Below are positions 32,127 through 42,329 of a stretch of DNA of 64,000 bases, in pieces. The stretch's first letter is position 1. Every line of letters begins with the position of its first letter. Origin of the DNA: Caulobacteraceae bacterium (GTDB taxonomy: Bacteria > Pseudomonadota > Alphaproteobacteria > Caulobacterales > Caulobacteraceae); contig JAIYCQ010000003.1 in the NCBI GenBank assembly GCA_027487945.1, positions 1 to 64,000 of the forward strand. Direction: 5' to 3'. The notes under the pieces are model-generated. The model made no database searches. It was not told the DNA's origin and saw only the letters and a list, made by a program, of their open reading frames with translations. Made by a program: the position numbers and the translations under genes.

Positions 32127-32152
32127 ATCTTCCCTTCACCGGGGGCTGACGG

Positions 32153-32185
32153 AGGGGACATGCACCCGGGTGCGTGTCCCCTTTT
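32153..32185 (+). terminator. Rho-independent terminator after nrdB
   Basis: AGGGGACATGCACCC pairs with GGGTGCGTGTCCCCT, one mismatch, no spacer between arms, then TTTT. It lies 26 bases after the nrdB stop. Confidence 0.85.
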
Positions 32186-32228
32186 CGCTGTGCTAGATTC
32201 CCGTCGTCTCGTCGAAGGAGCCCGCCCC

Positions 32229-32594
32229 ATGCTGATCATCCGCCTGATCCTGCGCACCCTGGTCGGGATGGCCGGCCTGTGGCTGGCCGACCGGTTCATC
32301 GACGGCGTCAACATCACCAGCAACGAGACGCTGCTGATCGCGGCCCTGATCATGGGCGTGGTCAACGCGGTGGTGCGGCCGGTGGTGTTCTGGATGACCC
32401 TGCCGGTGACCTTCCTGACCCTGGGCCTGTTCCTGCTGGTGGTGAACGCCGCGATGTTCGGCCTGACCGCCTGGGTCCTGGAGGGCTTCAGCGTCGACGG
32501 CCTCTGGCCCGCGGTGCTGGGCTCCATCGTGCTCGGCATCGTCAACTGGGTCGGCCAGATGGTGATCGGGCCGCAGGAGGAGAAGGGGGAGTAG
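32229..32594 (+). CDS. Phage-holin-family (YvlD-like, Holin 4_2) membrane protein
   Basis: A 121-residue protein with four hydrophobic helices. It shows LIIRLILRTLVGMAGLWLADRF, DGVNITSNETLLIAALIMGVVNAVVRPVV and LTLGLFLLVVNAAMFGLTAWVL, which is the pattern of PF04020 (named after phage holins but mostly chromosomal, function unknown). ATG 32229 follows an AAGGAG ribosome site. There is no phage gene nearby, so a lysis role is not supported. It stands alone between the nrdB terminator and the groEL terminator. Confidence 0.85.
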   Translation: MLIIRLILRTLVGMAGLWLADRFIDGVNITSNETLLIAALIMGVVNAVVRPVVFWMTLPVTFLTLGLFLLVVNAAMFGLTAWVLEGFSVDGLWPAVLGSIVLGIVNWVGQMVIGPQEEKGE

Positions 32595-32645
32595 GTCAGG
32601 CCTTCCCCCCCCGGCGGAGCCGGGGAGAAATGGTGCGAGACATAG

Positions 32646-32680
32646 AAAAAAGGGCGGCTCCGTTTCCGGAACCGCCCTTC
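32646..32680 (-). terminator. Rho-independent terminator after groEL
   Basis: On the minus strand AAGGGCGG-t-TCC, loop ggaaac-type, GGA-g-CCGCCCTT is followed by TTTTT. It lies 29 bases behind the groEL stop and closes the groES-groEL operon. Confidence 0.85.
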
Positions 32681-32708
32681 TCGCAGGTCGTAGCGAAAGT
32701 GACCTGGA

Positions 32709-34370
<1,662 letters not shown>

Positions 34371-34414
34371 CTAAAGGGGTTGGGGAAGAAACAGTCCGGG
34401 GAATGCGGGAGGCC

Positions 34415-34705
34415 TTAGCCCTCGACCACGCCCAGGATGTCGCTTTCCTTCATGATCAGCAGATCCTGGCCGTCCACCTTCACTTCGGTGCCGGACCACT
34501 TGCCGAACAGGATCTTGTCGCCGGCCTTCACGTCCGGCTGGATGTACTTGCCGTCTTCGTCACGGGCGCCGGGGCCAACGGCGATCACTTCGCCTTCCTG
34601 CGGCTTTTCCTTGGCGGTATCGGGGATGATGATCCCGCCCTTGGTCTTCTGTTCTTCCTCGACCCGCTTCACAAGGACGCGGTCGCCAAGAGGACGAAAC
34701 TTCAT
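34415..34705 (-). CDS. groES: 10-kDa co-chaperonin GroES
   Basis: Lid of the GroEL chamber. The 96 residues include [31 protein letters not shown] with the mobile loop, [20 protein letters not shown] and [32 protein letters not shown]. It is the first gene of the groES-groEL operon. Upstream are a CIRCE element and a sigma-32-like promoter, i.e. both HrcA repression and heat-shock activation, as known for Caulobacter groESL. Confidence 0.97.
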   Translation of the reverse strand: MKFRPLGDRVLVKRVEEEQKTKGGIIIPDTAKEKPQEGEVIAVGPGARDEDGKYIQPDVKAGDKILFGKWSGTEVKVDGQDLLIMKESDILGVVEG

Positions 34706-34765
34706 CGGGTCGTCTCCGTAGGTAACGGTTGTTCTGAACGGTGTGCCGACGCCGGGAGGCTGCTG

Positions 34766-34792
34766 TTAGCAGTCTGCCACCCCGAGTGCCAA
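34766..34792 (-). promoter_or_regulatory. CIRCE element (HrcA operator)
   Basis: TTAGCAGTC-tgccacccc-GAGTGCCAA matches the CIRCE consensus TTAGCACTC-N9-GAGTGCTAA at 16 of 18 positions with the exact nine-base spacer. It lies about 60 bases before groES. Confidence 0.88.
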
Positions 34793-34803
34793 CGACAGGC
34801 GGG

Positions 34804-34832
34804 AAGTAGGGATGCGGCCTTCGGGAGTCAAG
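34804..34832 (-). promoter_or_regulatory. Sigma-32-type promoter of groES-groEL
   Basis: On the minus strand CTTG (34832-34829), 18 bases, then CCTACTT (34810-34804), close to the alphaproteobacterial heat-shock pattern CTTG-N17/18-CYTATnT with one mismatch in the -10. The CIRCE lies just downstream, over the expected transcription start region. Confidence 0.65.
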
Positions 34833-34932
34833 ACTCGGGGCGTCGATCAACGCTCCCACCCCGTCGCCGGACGCACTACATAGTGGGACTTGCAAGCCGC
34901 GACGCGTCCGTCGCGGACCGGGAGTATACGCC

Positions 34933-35352
34933 GTGTTCGGACTGGCCCTGCCCCTCGCCGTGATCGCCTGCTGCCTGGCCGGAGCCATGGGCGGCTACCT
35001 GCTGGTCCGGCCCGAGCCGGCCATGGCCGGGGCGGGCCTGGTTGCGATGGAGGGCCGCCGCGACGGACCGGGCGAAGCGCGGGCCCTGGGCGGCATGCTG
35101 CTGGCGGCCCACGCCGGGACGGCCGGCCTGCTCGGCTACAGCCCCTCGATCGGCGCCTATATGGCCCTGGCCCTCGCGTTGGCCTGGGGCGGTGCGTTGA
35201 TCGGACGGCTGATCAACAATCTGCGCGAAGGTCCGGGTGAGGGACGCGCCTTCCAGGCCCTGGCCTTCGAGGCGATGATGGCCCTGACCCTGGCCTTGCC
35301 CTGGTGGGTGTCCCGCAACGGCGTCATCGCCGGGCCGAGCGTGATCGTCTGA
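34933..35352 (+). CDS. Four-helix membrane protein of unknown function
   Basis: A 139-residue protein with about four hydrophobic helices: LALPLAVIACCLAGAMGGYLLV, GGMLLAAHAGTAGLLGYS, YMALALALAWGGALIGRLINN and ALTLALPWWVS. The arrangement of an RALGG motif before helix 2 resembles DUF4345-type proteins, but I am not sure of the family. The GTG start at 34933 has a GGGAG ribosome site. It is divergent from groES across 227 bases and converges, with no gap, on the amidase gene. Confidence 0.65.
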   Translation: MFGLALPLAVIACCLAGAMGGYLLVRPEPAMAGAGLVAMEGRRDGPGEARALGGMLLAAHAGTAGLLGYSPSIGAYMALALALAWGGALIGRLINNLREGPGEGRAFQALAFEAMMALTLALPWWVSRNGVIAGPSVIV

Positions 35353-36147
35353 TCACCAGACGATGAAGTCGATCTTCCCGTATCGCCGCTGGCGGTGCAC
35401 GGCCTCGTAGCCGTTGGACGAGCCCTCGTCGTTGGTATTGCCCTCGAGGGTCGAGAAGCTCTCCGGGCCGGCGGTCTTGACGATGCCGACATGGACCCAG
35501 TCGGTCGATGAAGCGCGGACCAGAAAAAAGCTTCCCGGCGCGATGTTCGCCTTCGGCCACGCCCCGGTGTTCACGGCCGTGCCCGACACGAACCGGCCCG
35601 CCGCCTTTGCCCGGTCGGCGAGCGTGTCGCAGCTGGCCGACGAGGCGATCGGCGCCTTGATCGCCAGCGCGTGCGCCGCCTGCTCGAGCGCAAAACAGGT
35701 GAAGCCGGCGCACCAGCGGGCTCCGGCCCCGTCCCAGCCGAGATAGGCCCGCACCCAGGGGCCTCGATTGTCCCCCCCGGCCTCGCGCGGGTGAACGTCG
35801 GCATGCTGGCGGGCGAAGGCCTCGACCAGTTGCGACAGCGTCCGGCCGGCCGGCGCGATGGGCGCGACCGCCGCGATCATCGGCGAGACCAGCGCCGTCC
35901 AGGTCGCCATGTCGACGACGCCGGTCGAGGGCAGCCCCCGGGCGGTCTGGAACTTGCGAACCTGGGTCTGGGTCGCCGGGCCGAAGTCGGCGTCGATACC
36001 CAGACCGAAGCCGGCCAGGGACAGATGCTCCTGCACGCGCTTGACGCGGACGCCCCTGGCGCCGCGAGCCAGATCGCCGGCGAAATCCAGTTCCGCCTTC
36101 ATGCGGGCGGGCAGGAACGCGCCCGCGACGATGGACTGTGGCAGCAT
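35353..36147 (-). CDS. Peptidoglycan-binding CHAP-like amidase
   Basis: A 264-residue protein with two domains. Residues about 35-90 are a PG_binding_1 repeat (RGVRVKRVQEHLSLAGFGLGIDADFGPATQTQVRKFQ). The C-terminal part is CHAP/NlpC-like: the candidate catalytic cysteine is in GARWCAGFTCFALEQAA and the histidine in TDWVHVGIVKTA, followed by TLEGNTNDEGSSNGYEAVHR. It should cut or bind cell-wall peptides. No signal peptide is apparent (MLPQSIVAGAFLP), so export is unclear. ATG 36147 has GGAGGG upstream. It is divergent from an M23 peptidase. Confidence 0.85.
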   Translation of the reverse strand: MLPQSIVAGAFLPARMKAELDFAGDLARGARGVRVKRVQEHLSLAGFGLGIDADFGPATQTQVRKFQTARGLPSTGVVDMATWTALVSPMIAAVAPIAPAGRTLSQLVEAFARQHADVHPREAGGDNRGPWVRAYLGWDGAGARWCAGFTCFALEQAAHALAIKAPIASSASCDTLADRAKAAGRFVSGTAVNTGAWPKANIAPGSFFLVRASSTDWVHVGIVKTAGPESFSTLEGNTNDEGSSNGYEAVHRQRRYGKIDFIVW

Positions 36148-36316
36148 TCTGCGCCCTCCCCTCTGATGCAATTCAGGGTAGACACGAGTCCGGATGCTAC
36201 ACAAGCGGCAACGCGCGGAACCGCCGGCGCCCGGCGTCCGGTTACCGCGAATTAAGGGGCGCATACCGGCGGTCCGTGATTTTCCTTCCGCCGCCATCAG
36301 ATGGAGGGGCTGCGTC

Positions 36317-37477
36317 ATGCGCAAGATTTTCGGCACCGCGTTCCTGCTCGCCCTGGCCCTCGTCGGGCCTGCCGCCGCGCGCGAGCCGACGATCCGCGCC
36401 TATCCGGCCGGCGCGCTGCACGCCTGGCCGCTGGACAGCGTCCGGGGGGTGCAGAGCCTGGTTCTGCAGAACGCCGCGGTCATCAACACCACCGGCGCGC
36501 CGATGACCGTCGGCGAGGTCCGCTTCGAGCTGCTGCGCGGAGGCCAGGTGATCGAGACCCGCGTCCTGACCGGGTCGGACGTCGACCGCATGGCCCGCGG
36601 CGGGGCCGGCGCCCAGGCCGCCGGCATGATCGATATCGTGGCCTTCCAGTTCGGCGACGTGCTGGGCAAGCCGGCGGCGAAGCTGCCCGCCACCCCGACG
36701 CTGGCGCCGGGCGAGGGCCTGCTGATCGCCGGCCAGGTGTTCAGCTGGAGCGGCGATCGTGACGCGTTGCGCATCACCATCACCGCCGCCGCGCCCGGCG
36801 CGGCCACGGCCAGCCTGACGATCCCGGTGGTCACCGCCCAGCCCGAGCCGCGCTATCGCTTTCCGCTGAAGGGCCGCTGGTATGTGCAGGCGGGGCCGGG
36901 TCTCAACACCCATCACCGCTGGGCCGTCCCGGAGGAGTTCGCGCTCGACATGATCCAACTCGGCGCCGGCGGCCTGGGCTATCGCACCGACGGGATGACC
37001 ATGGCCGACTACTACGCCTACGGCGCGCCGGTGTACGCCGCCGCCGACGGCGAGGTGATCAAGGTGGTCACCGACCAGATCGAGGATGTCGCCCAGTTCC
37101 GCCGACCCGGCGAGAGCCAGGAAGCCTATTTCCAGAGAGTCATGGCCTGGCAGGACGCGATGCTGGCCGCCGGTCCGGACGCGGCCGGCGGCAATGTGGT
37201 GGTCATCCGCCACGCCTGGGGCGAGTACAGCGTCTATGCCCACCTCAAGCCCGGCGCGGCGCCCGTGCGGGTCGGCGAGCAGGTCAAGGCCGGCGACCTG
37301 GTGGGCTACCTCGGCAGTTCCGGCTCCTCGACCGAACCCCACCTGCATTTCCACATCTGCGACGGCCCCAGCGCCCTGTCCTGCGTCGGCAAGCCGGCCG
37401 CTTTCAGCAACATCGAGAACCCCTACGCCTTCGTCACAGGCCCGATCCAGAGCGGGGACATGGTGGTGGCGAAGTAG
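36317..37477 (+). CDS. Exported M23-family metallopeptidase
   Basis: A 386-residue periplasmic protein. The signal peptide is MRKIFGTAFLLALALVGPAAA. Residues about 25-175 form a beta-rich N-terminal domain of unknown role. The C-terminal LytM/M23 zinc domain has GLNTHHRWAVPEEFALDM (first His/Asp ligands in a longer spacing than HxxxD), YAHLKPG, and EPHLHFHICDG with the HxH pair. It probably cleaves peptidoglycan cross-links. ATG 36317 opens the signal peptide. It is divergent from the CHAP-like amidase gene, a sensible envelope pairing. Confidence 0.9.
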   Translation: MRKIFGTAFLLALALVGPAAAREPTIRAYPAGALHAWPLDSVRGVQSLVLQNAAVINTTGAPMTVGEVRFELLRGGQVIETRVLTGSDVDRMARGGAGAQAAGMIDIVAFQFGDVLGKPAAKLPATPTLAPGEGLLIAGQVFSWSGDRDALRITITAAAPGAATASLTIPVVTAQPEPRYRFPLKGRWYVQAGPGLNTHHRWAVPEEFALDMIQLGAGGLGYRTDGMTMADYYAYGAPVYAAADGEVIKVVTDQIEDVAQFRRPGESQEAYFQRVMAWQDAMLAAGPDAAGGNVVVIRHAWGEYSVYAHLKPGAAPVRVGEQVKAGDLVGYLGSSGSSTEPHLHFHICDGPSALSCVGKPAAFSNIENPYAFVTGPIQSGDMVVAK

Positions 37478-37533
37478 CCCTCCCGCCGTCATCCGCGCGC
37501 TCGTAGCGAGGATGACGGGTGGCAAAGACAGAA

Positions 37534-37563
37534 AACCCCGCCGGTGTTTCCACCGGCGGGGTT
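37534..37563. terminator. Bidirectional terminator between M23 and acyl-CoA dehydrogenase genes
   Basis: AACCCCGCCGGTG-tttc-CACCGGCGGGGTT is a perfect 13-pair stem. On the minus strand it is followed by TTTTC, so it ends the acyl-CoA dehydrogenase transcript; it also lies 56 bases after the M23 stop. A smaller imperfect palindrome (CGTCATCC...GGATGACG) lies just before it at about 37490-37517. Confidence 0.85.
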
Positions 37564-37610
37564 CCTTGCGCGGACCGTTGTATGATTCAGCGGTTCCGGT
37601 TGGTCTCAGT

Positions 37611-38918
37611 CTAGCGGATGCCGGCCACTTCCAGGGCCTTGTCCGCGTCGTTCTTCTTCTGCATGCGCAGGTCGCCGTACTTGCCGAACTCGTCGCGGGC
37701 GATGGTGCGGCAGTGGACTTCATCGGGGCCGTCGGCCAGGCGCAGGGTGCGCTGACCGGCGTACATCTTGGCCAGACCAAAGTCGGTGGTCACGCCGCCG
37801 CCGCCGTGGGCCTGGATGGCGTCGTCGATGATCTTCAGGGCGATCCGCGGGGCGGCGACCTTGATCATGGCGATCTCCAGACGGGCCGACTTGTTGCCGG
37901 CCTTGTCCATCATGTCGGCGGCCTTGAGGCAGAGCAGGCGGCACATCTCGATGTCGATGCGGGCCTCGGCGACGCGCTGTTCCCAGACCGAGTGGTCGGC
38001 CAGGTACTTGCCGAAGGCCTTGCGGCTCATCAGGCGGCGGCACATCTTCTCCAGCGCCATCTCGGCGGTGCCAATGGTGCGCATGCAGTGGTGGATGCGG
38101 CCCGGGCCAAGCCGCCCCTGGGCGATCTCGAAGCCGCGACCCTCGCCGAGCAGCAGGGCGTCCTCGACCTTGACCCGCACGTTCTTGAGCAGGACCTCGG
38201 CGTGGCCGTGCGGCGCGTCGTCATAGCCGAACACCGGCAGCATGCGGACGATCTCGATGCCCGGCGCGTCGAGCGGCACCAGAACCTGGGACTGCTGTTG
38301 GTGGCGGCTGGGGTTGTCGGGGTCGGTCTTGCCCATGACGATGGCGACCTTGCAGCGCGGATCGCCCACGCCCGAGGACCACCACTTGCGGCCGTTGATG
38401 ACGTACTCGTCGCCCTCGCGGCGGATCTCGGTCTCGATGTTGGTGGCGTCGGAGGAGGCGACGTCCGGCTCGGTCATCAGGAAGGCCGAACGGATCTCGC
38501 CGTTCATCAGCGGGCGCAGCCACTTTTCCTTCTGCTCCAGCGTGCCGTAACGCATCAGCACTTCCATGTTGCCGGTGTCCGGCGCGGAGCAGTTGAACAC
38601 CTCGGACGCGAAGCCGATCTTGCCCATCTGCTCGGCGATCATGCTGTATTCGAGGTTGGTCAGCTGGATGCCTTCGAACTGGAAGGTGTCATCCACATGG
38701 GTCTGGCCGCTGTGCGGCGGCATGAAGAAGTTCCACAGGCCGGCGGCCTTGGCCTTGGCCTTCAGCTCCTCGACGACCTGGACGACCTTCCAGCGCTCTT
38801 CGCCGAGGACGTTCATTTCCTCGTTGTAGCGGGGAACGGCCGGGGCGATGTGCTCGTCCATGAAGGCGACGACGCGGTCGAGGAACTGACGCTGTTTGGG
38901 AGAGATATCGAAGTCCAT
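37611..38918 (-). CDS. Acyl-CoA dehydrogenase
   Basis: A 435-residue FAD enzyme that introduces the alpha-beta double bond in acyl-CoA. Blocks are [22 protein letters not shown] (FAD/substrate loop), [53 protein letters not shown] and [36 protein letters not shown] (catalytic-Glu end). The length and the GPDEVH end resemble the long-chain/ACAD11-like bacterial group with an unknown acyl chain. ATG 38918 is used. It is transcribed alone and is closed by the 13-pair terminator. Confidence 0.93.
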   Translation of the reverse strand: MDFDISPKQRQFLDRVVAFMDEHIAPAVPRYNEEMNVLGEERWKVVQVVEELKAKAKAAGLWNFFMPPHSGQTHVDDTFQFEGIQLTNLEYSMIAEQMGKIGFASEVFNCSAPDTGNMEVLMRYGTLEQKEKWLRPLMNGEIRSAFLMTEPDVASSDATNIETEIRREGDEYVINGRKWWSSGVGDPRCKVAIVMGKTDPDNPSRHQQQSQVLVPLDAPGIEIVRMLPVFGYDDAPHGHAEVLLKNVRVKVEDALLLGEGRGFEIAQGRLGPGRIHHCMRTIGTAEMALEKMCRRLMSRKAFGKYLADHSVWEQRVAEARIDIEMCRLLCLKAADMMDKAGNKSARLEIAMIKVAAPRIALKIIDDAIQAHGGGGVTTDFGLAKMYAGQRTLRLADGPDEVHCRTIARDEFGKYGDLRMQKKNDADKALEVAGIR

Positions 38919-39021
38919 GGCGGCCCTGCCCTGCTTTCAAACGGTTGTTTGAAGAACCGTACCACCCGGCTTACGTTGGGGGCAAGTGCGAAGGGCTTGG
39001 GTGCAGTGCGGCAGACGACAG

Positions 39022-39264
39022 TCAGACGCCCTCCCCCTCGACCGCCGCCAGGTCCTCCGCGTCATAGCTGTAATCCAGCAGCTCCCCCGGCGTGCACTCC
39101 AGCACCGCGCAGAGCTTGGACAGGGTGTCGAACCGCATGCCCCGGACCTTGCCGGTGCGCAGCAGGGAGAGCTGGGTCTCGGACAGCCCGATACGCTGGG
39201 CGAGGTCGCGGGCCTTCATCTTGCGACGGGCCAGCATGACGTCGAGGGTGACGATGACGGGCAC
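39022..39264 (-). CDS. XRE-family (YozG-like) regulator
   Basis: An 80-residue helix-turn-helix protein. The HTH is visible in the KARDLAQRIGLSETQLSLLRTGK segment (about 16-38), followed by RFDTLSKLCAVLECTPGELLDYSYD, which is typical of the small Cro/C1-type partners of DUF2975 membrane proteins. The GTG start lies three bases after the stop of the upstream DUF2975 gene, so it is co-translated. It probably represses or senses through the membrane partner; the effector is unknown. Confidence 0.88.
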   Translation of the reverse strand: MPVIVTLDVMLARRKMKARDLAQRIGLSETQLSLLRTGKVRGMRFDTLSKLCAVLECTPGELLDYSYDAEDLAAVEGEGV

Positions 39265-39267
39265 GGG

Positions 39268-39786
39268 TCAGATGATTTCGTCGAGTTCGGACCGCAGCCG
39301 GCCGGCCTCGGCCATCATCTTGCCGAGGATCAGGATCGCCCCGCCGATCACGGCGATAACCCAGGTCTCGGGCTCCAGCCGGATGCCGCTGAATCCGTAC
39401 TCCCCGTCCAGCCAGCTCTTGATCCACGGCACGATCACCGCGCTCGCCGCGGCGCCCCACAGCAGGGATGATCCGACGTCGGCCAGCCCTCGGGAATTTG
39501 CCTTCGAGAAGAGATCGCCCTTGGCCACCCGACCGAAAATCCTGGCTGCGGCCAGGACGCCGCCAAGATAGATCAGCGCCGGAAGGACATCGACCAGCCG
39601 CGACAGGACCGGCGGGAAAACCTCTCTCAGCCCGCTCGTATCGCCGAGCCGGATCGCGTCAGCGATCGGCCCGATCAGCAAAAGCAGCTTCACGAAAGCG
39701 AGGGCCTGCAGCGACAGCGTCGCCACCGCAAACCAGGCGACAAACTCGAAGGTCCTGGCCTGATCGGTCAGCTTGGCGTTGGACAT
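39268..39786 (-). CDS. DUF2975 membrane protein (first paralogue)
   Basis: A 172-residue protein with four hydrophobic helices: EFVAWFAVATLSLQALAFVKLLL, a stretch ending VDVLPALIYLGGVLAAARIFGRVAKGDLFS, AAASAVIVPWIKSW and TWVIAVIGGAILILGKMMAE. It ends RLRSELDEII, closely like the upstream paralogue's RSELDQIV. The ARIFGRVAKGDLFS loop is the DUF2975 hallmark. It is the middle gene of the DUF2975-DUF2975-XRE operon, which ends with the regulator. Confidence 0.85.
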   Translation of the reverse strand: MSNAKLTDQARTFEFVAWFAVATLSLQALAFVKLLLLIGPIADAIRLGDTSGLREVFPPVLSRLVDVLPALIYLGGVLAAARIFGRVAKGDLFSKANSRGLADVGSSLLWGAAASAVIVPWIKSWLDGEYGFSGIRLEPETWVIAVIGGAILILGKMMAEAGRLRSELDEII

Positions 39787-39797
39787 GATCTCTCCCC

Positions 39798-40304
39798 CTA
39801 GACGATCTGGTCGAGTTCGGACCGCAACGCGGTCGCGCGGGTGTGAACAAAGCCCAGCATCTGGATCAGCCCGCCGATCACCGCGATCAGCATGTCCATC
39901 GGCTCGGTCCGGAACCGGAGTTCGCCCAGATCGAGCCAGTCGACGACGGCGGGCGTCACCAGCATGGCGATGAGGGCGCCCACCGACAGCCAGCCCCCGA
40001 CCGCGCCCAGCGTGGCGCTGTTACGCGCGCTGAAGATCTCACCCTTGGCGATCCGGCCGAAGATGCCGCCTGCCGCCACCACCGCGCCGGCATAGCAGAA
40101 GCTGGGAAGCGCCAGGGCGAGACCCTTGAGGAGGCCGTCGACCTCGGTCCGGGTCAGGCCGTCTCCGAACAGCGCGAACAGGAAGGGGATCACCTCGCCG
40201 GTGCGCAGATAGTTGAGGACGGTCCCGATGACGATGATGGTCGTCGCCGCCTGCAGGAACATGGCCTGCCGGCGAAGGGCGGCGTCAGAGGCGTTGTACG
40301 GCAT
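39798..40304 (-). CDS. DUF2975 membrane protein (second paralogue)
   Basis: A 168-residue four-helix membrane protein. FLQAATTIIVIGTVLNYL, CYAGAVVAAGGIFGRIAKGEIFSARN and LIAVIGGLIQMLGFVHTRATALRSELDQIV match the same plan and the same FGRxAKGxxFS loop as the first paralogue; the two are clearly related by old duplication. ATG 40304 opens the chain; the track frame further upstream is a shadow of the GNAT gene. It is the first gene of the operon, divergent from that GNAT, and its promoter region is unusually AT-rich. Confidence 0.85.
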   Translation of the reverse strand: MPYNASDAALRRQAMFLQAATTIIVIGTVLNYLRTGEVIPFLFALFGDGLTRTEVDGLLKGLALALPSFCYAGAVVAAGGIFGRIAKGEIFSARNSATLGAVGGWLSVGALIAMLVTPAVVDWLDLGELRFRTEPMDMLIAVIGGLIQMLGFVHTRATALRSELDQIV

Positions 40305-40421
40305 TGTGGCCGCTCCAGATCCGATGCTGTTCTTTTTATATAAGACATAAATTTTCTGATGCGCAACATTAATTCCCCGTAGGCTATTCCCAACAGCTTC
40401 GGGCTTGGGCAAGCTGGCGGC

Positions 40422-41012
40422 ATGAACCTCAAGCCCAAGCTCCTCAAGGGTCGCTACGTGCGGCTGGAACCGATCACCGCCGACCACAAGGAGGAGCTGC
40501 GCGGCGCCGTCGACTGCGACCCCGAGTCCTGGGAGATCATGTCGGTCAACGGCTGCGGCGAGGGCTTTGCCGACTGGTGGGGCGCGCTGCAGGGCGAGAC
40601 CGAGCGCGGGGAGCGGATCGGCTACGCCATCCGCCGGCTGAGCGACAAGCGGGTGGTCGGCACCTCCAGCTTTCTGAACATCCGCCGGCTGCACAAGGGC
40701 GTCGAGGTCGGCTCGACCTTCCTGCACCCGGACGCGCGCTCGGGGCCGGTCAACCCGGAGTCCAAACGGCTGATGCTGGCCCAGGCCTTCGACGCCGGCG
40801 CCATCCGGGTGGAGTTCATGATCGACGAGCGCAACGGCCGCAGCGAGGCGGCGGTGCTCAAGCTGGGGGCCACCAAGGAAGGCACCCTGCGGAACCATAA
40901 GGTCACCTGGACCGGCCATGTCCGTGACACCGCCGTGCTGTCGATCTGCGACTTCGACTGGCCGGCGGTGCGCGACCGTCTGGACTTCCGGCTGAAGGAG
41001 ACCTTCGCCTGA
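40422..41012 (+). CDS. GNAT family acetyltransferase
   Basis: A 196-residue RimJ/RimL-like N-acetyltransferase. The start LKGRYVRLEPITADHKEELRGA, the central VGTSSFLNIRRLHKGVEVGSTFLHPDARSG strand-loop, and the C-terminal IRVEFMIDERNGRSEAAVLKLGATKEG (CoA-binding and Asn/Ser end) are typical. The substrate is unknown; this subgroup often acts on small amines or ribosomal N-termini. It is divergent from the DUF2975 operon and convergent with the DUF6265 gene. Confidence 0.9.
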   Translation: MNLKPKLLKGRYVRLEPITADHKEELRGAVDCDPESWEIMSVNGCGEGFADWWGALQGETERGERIGYAIRRLSDKRVVGTSSFLNIRRLHKGVEVGSTFLHPDARSGPVNPESKRLMLAQAFDAGAIRVEFMIDERNGRSEAAVLKLGATKEGTLRNHKVTWTGHVRDTAVLSICDFDWPAVRDRLDFRLKETFA

Positions 41013-41019
41013 CGGTCGG

Positions 41020-41475
41020 CTACCGCACCCGCCGGTAGCGCCAGTCGAAGCCCTGGACCTGGCCGTCCATCACCCCTTCGATCCGGCCGCAGAGGTCCTC
41101 GCCGCACTGGCGGTAGATGATCCGCTGGGGGAAGTCGTGGGCGAGGTTTTCGAACACAGCCTCGCCGGCCCGGCCCGTCTTGAGCACGAAGGGCGTCGGC
41201 GCCTGGCCCTCGATGCGGGCGGTGAAGGTGAGGCCGGCGGCTTCCGTGGTGATGCTCATGAAGTCGAAGCTTGTCTTGCCGTCTGGTCGGCTGGTCTGGC
41301 CGACCCCGCCCATCGCGCCGCCCAGCGGGGTCAGCCAGGTCTCGCGGGTGGTGACGCCGTCCGCCTCCTGGACCCAGGCGCCGGCCATCCAGCCGAGGTC
41401 CGCGACCTCCGGCCCGGCCGCGGCGGGCGTGGCAGCGAGCAGCAGGGCGGCAGCGGCGAGCGCGGTGCGTTTCAT
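41020..41475 (-). CDS. Exported DUF6265 protein
   Basis: A 151-residue protein with signal peptide MKRTALAAAALLLAATPAAA. The mature part begins VADLGWMAGAWVQEADG, then TRETWLTPLGGAMGGVGQTSR and IEGQAPTPFVLKTGRAGEAVFENLAHDFPQRIIY, the pattern of DUF6265 (lipocalin-like beta barrel). Two cysteines in QCGEDLCGRIE may form a disulfide. ATG 41475 has GGGGA upstream. The ligand is unknown. Confidence 0.85.
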   Translation of the reverse strand: MKRTALAAAALLLAATPAAAGPEVADLGWMAGAWVQEADGVTTRETWLTPLGGAMGGVGQTSRPDGKTSFDFMSITTEAAGLTFTARIEGQAPTPFVLKTGRAGEAVFENLAHDFPQRIIYRQCGEDLCGRIEGVMDGQVQGFDWRYRRVR

Positions 41476-41549
41476 GTCGGATCCCCCGGTTGATGCGTCG
41501 CCCATCCTGCCCGGGCGCTCCCGGCCGGGCTTGTAGGAATGCGACAGGC

Positions 41550-42329
41550 TCAGGTCGTCAGATCGACCAGACTGGCCGCCAACCCCTGGCCGGCGGCCAC
41601 GAACTGCGACGGGGTACAGCCGAGGAAGCGACGGAAGTCGCGCGCCATCTGCGGATGGTCGAAGTAGCCGGCCGACTGCGCCGCCTCGGTCCAGGTCTCG
41701 GCGTCGGCCTCGCGCAGCGCCGCGAACACGCGGCGGAAACGGACGATCGAGCCCAGCATGCGCGGCGAGACGCCGATACGCCGTGCGAAGCGTCGCTGCA
41801 GGGTGCGCGGCGTCAGGCCGGTCTCACGGCAGAGGGTCTCGACGCCGGCGCCGGCCTCGAGCCGCTCGACGCAATGGTCGATGACCGGATCAGCCGCAAC
41901 GCCCTGCGCGGCGATCCGCGCGGCGACATGGTCCTGGATGCGGTCGAGCCGCGCCGTCTCGTCCCGCGCCGACAGATCGCCGGGGTCCAGCGCTACGCGG
42001 ATGTCGGTGAAGCGGTCCAGGGCCTGTCCGAGATAGGCGTAGGCCCCCGCCGTGTGGAACCGCACGCCGATCACCCCCGCCTCGCCGTCGGCGCGCAGAT
42101 GGAGCGGGCGGGTCAGCTGTCCTGCGAACAGCACCGGCGGCTGGCGGACCAGCGCGCCGGCCGCGTCCCGCTCCAGGTAGGGCTCGCCATGGTGGACGAT
42201 CAGCTCGCAGCGGCCGTCCGGCGCGATCCGCTGGTCCTCGTCCGGGTCCCGGCCCTCGAACAGCCAGACGCAGGCCACCCAGGGCGCGAGGTCGGCTCTC
42301 GGCGCGAACTCGGCGTAGCGTGGCGTCAT
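41550..42329 (-). CDS. AraC-family regulator with DUF6597 sensor
   Basis: A 259-residue regulator. An N-terminal DUF6597-like domain (YAEFAPRADLAPWVACVWLFEG, VLFAGQLTRPLHLRADGEAGVIGVRFHTAGAYAYLG) precedes an AraC HTH pair (LCRETGLTPRTLQRRFARRIGVSPRMLGSIVRFRRV, ETWTEAAQSAGYFDHPQMARDFRRFLGCTPSQF). The effector is unknown. Its ATG overlaps the tadA stop by four bases, so it is translationally coupled to tadA, an odd pairing. Confidence 0.92.
   Translation of the reverse strand: MTPRYAEFAPRADLAPWVACVWLFEGRDPDEDQRIAPDGRCELIVHHGEPYLERDAAGALVRQPPVLFAGQLTRPLHLRADGEAGVIGVRFHTAGAYAYLGQALDRFTDIRVALDPGDLSARDETARLDRIQDHVAARIAAQGVAADPVIDHCVERLEAGAGVETLCRETGLTPRTLQRRFARRIGVSPRMLGSIVRFRRVFAALREADAETWTEAAQSAGYFDHPQMARDFRRFLGCTPSQFVAAGQGLAASLVDLTT

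Noticed and set aside
32229..32594. Prophage holin
   Set aside because: The family name is historical; no phage gene lies near and the gene stands between housekeeping operons.
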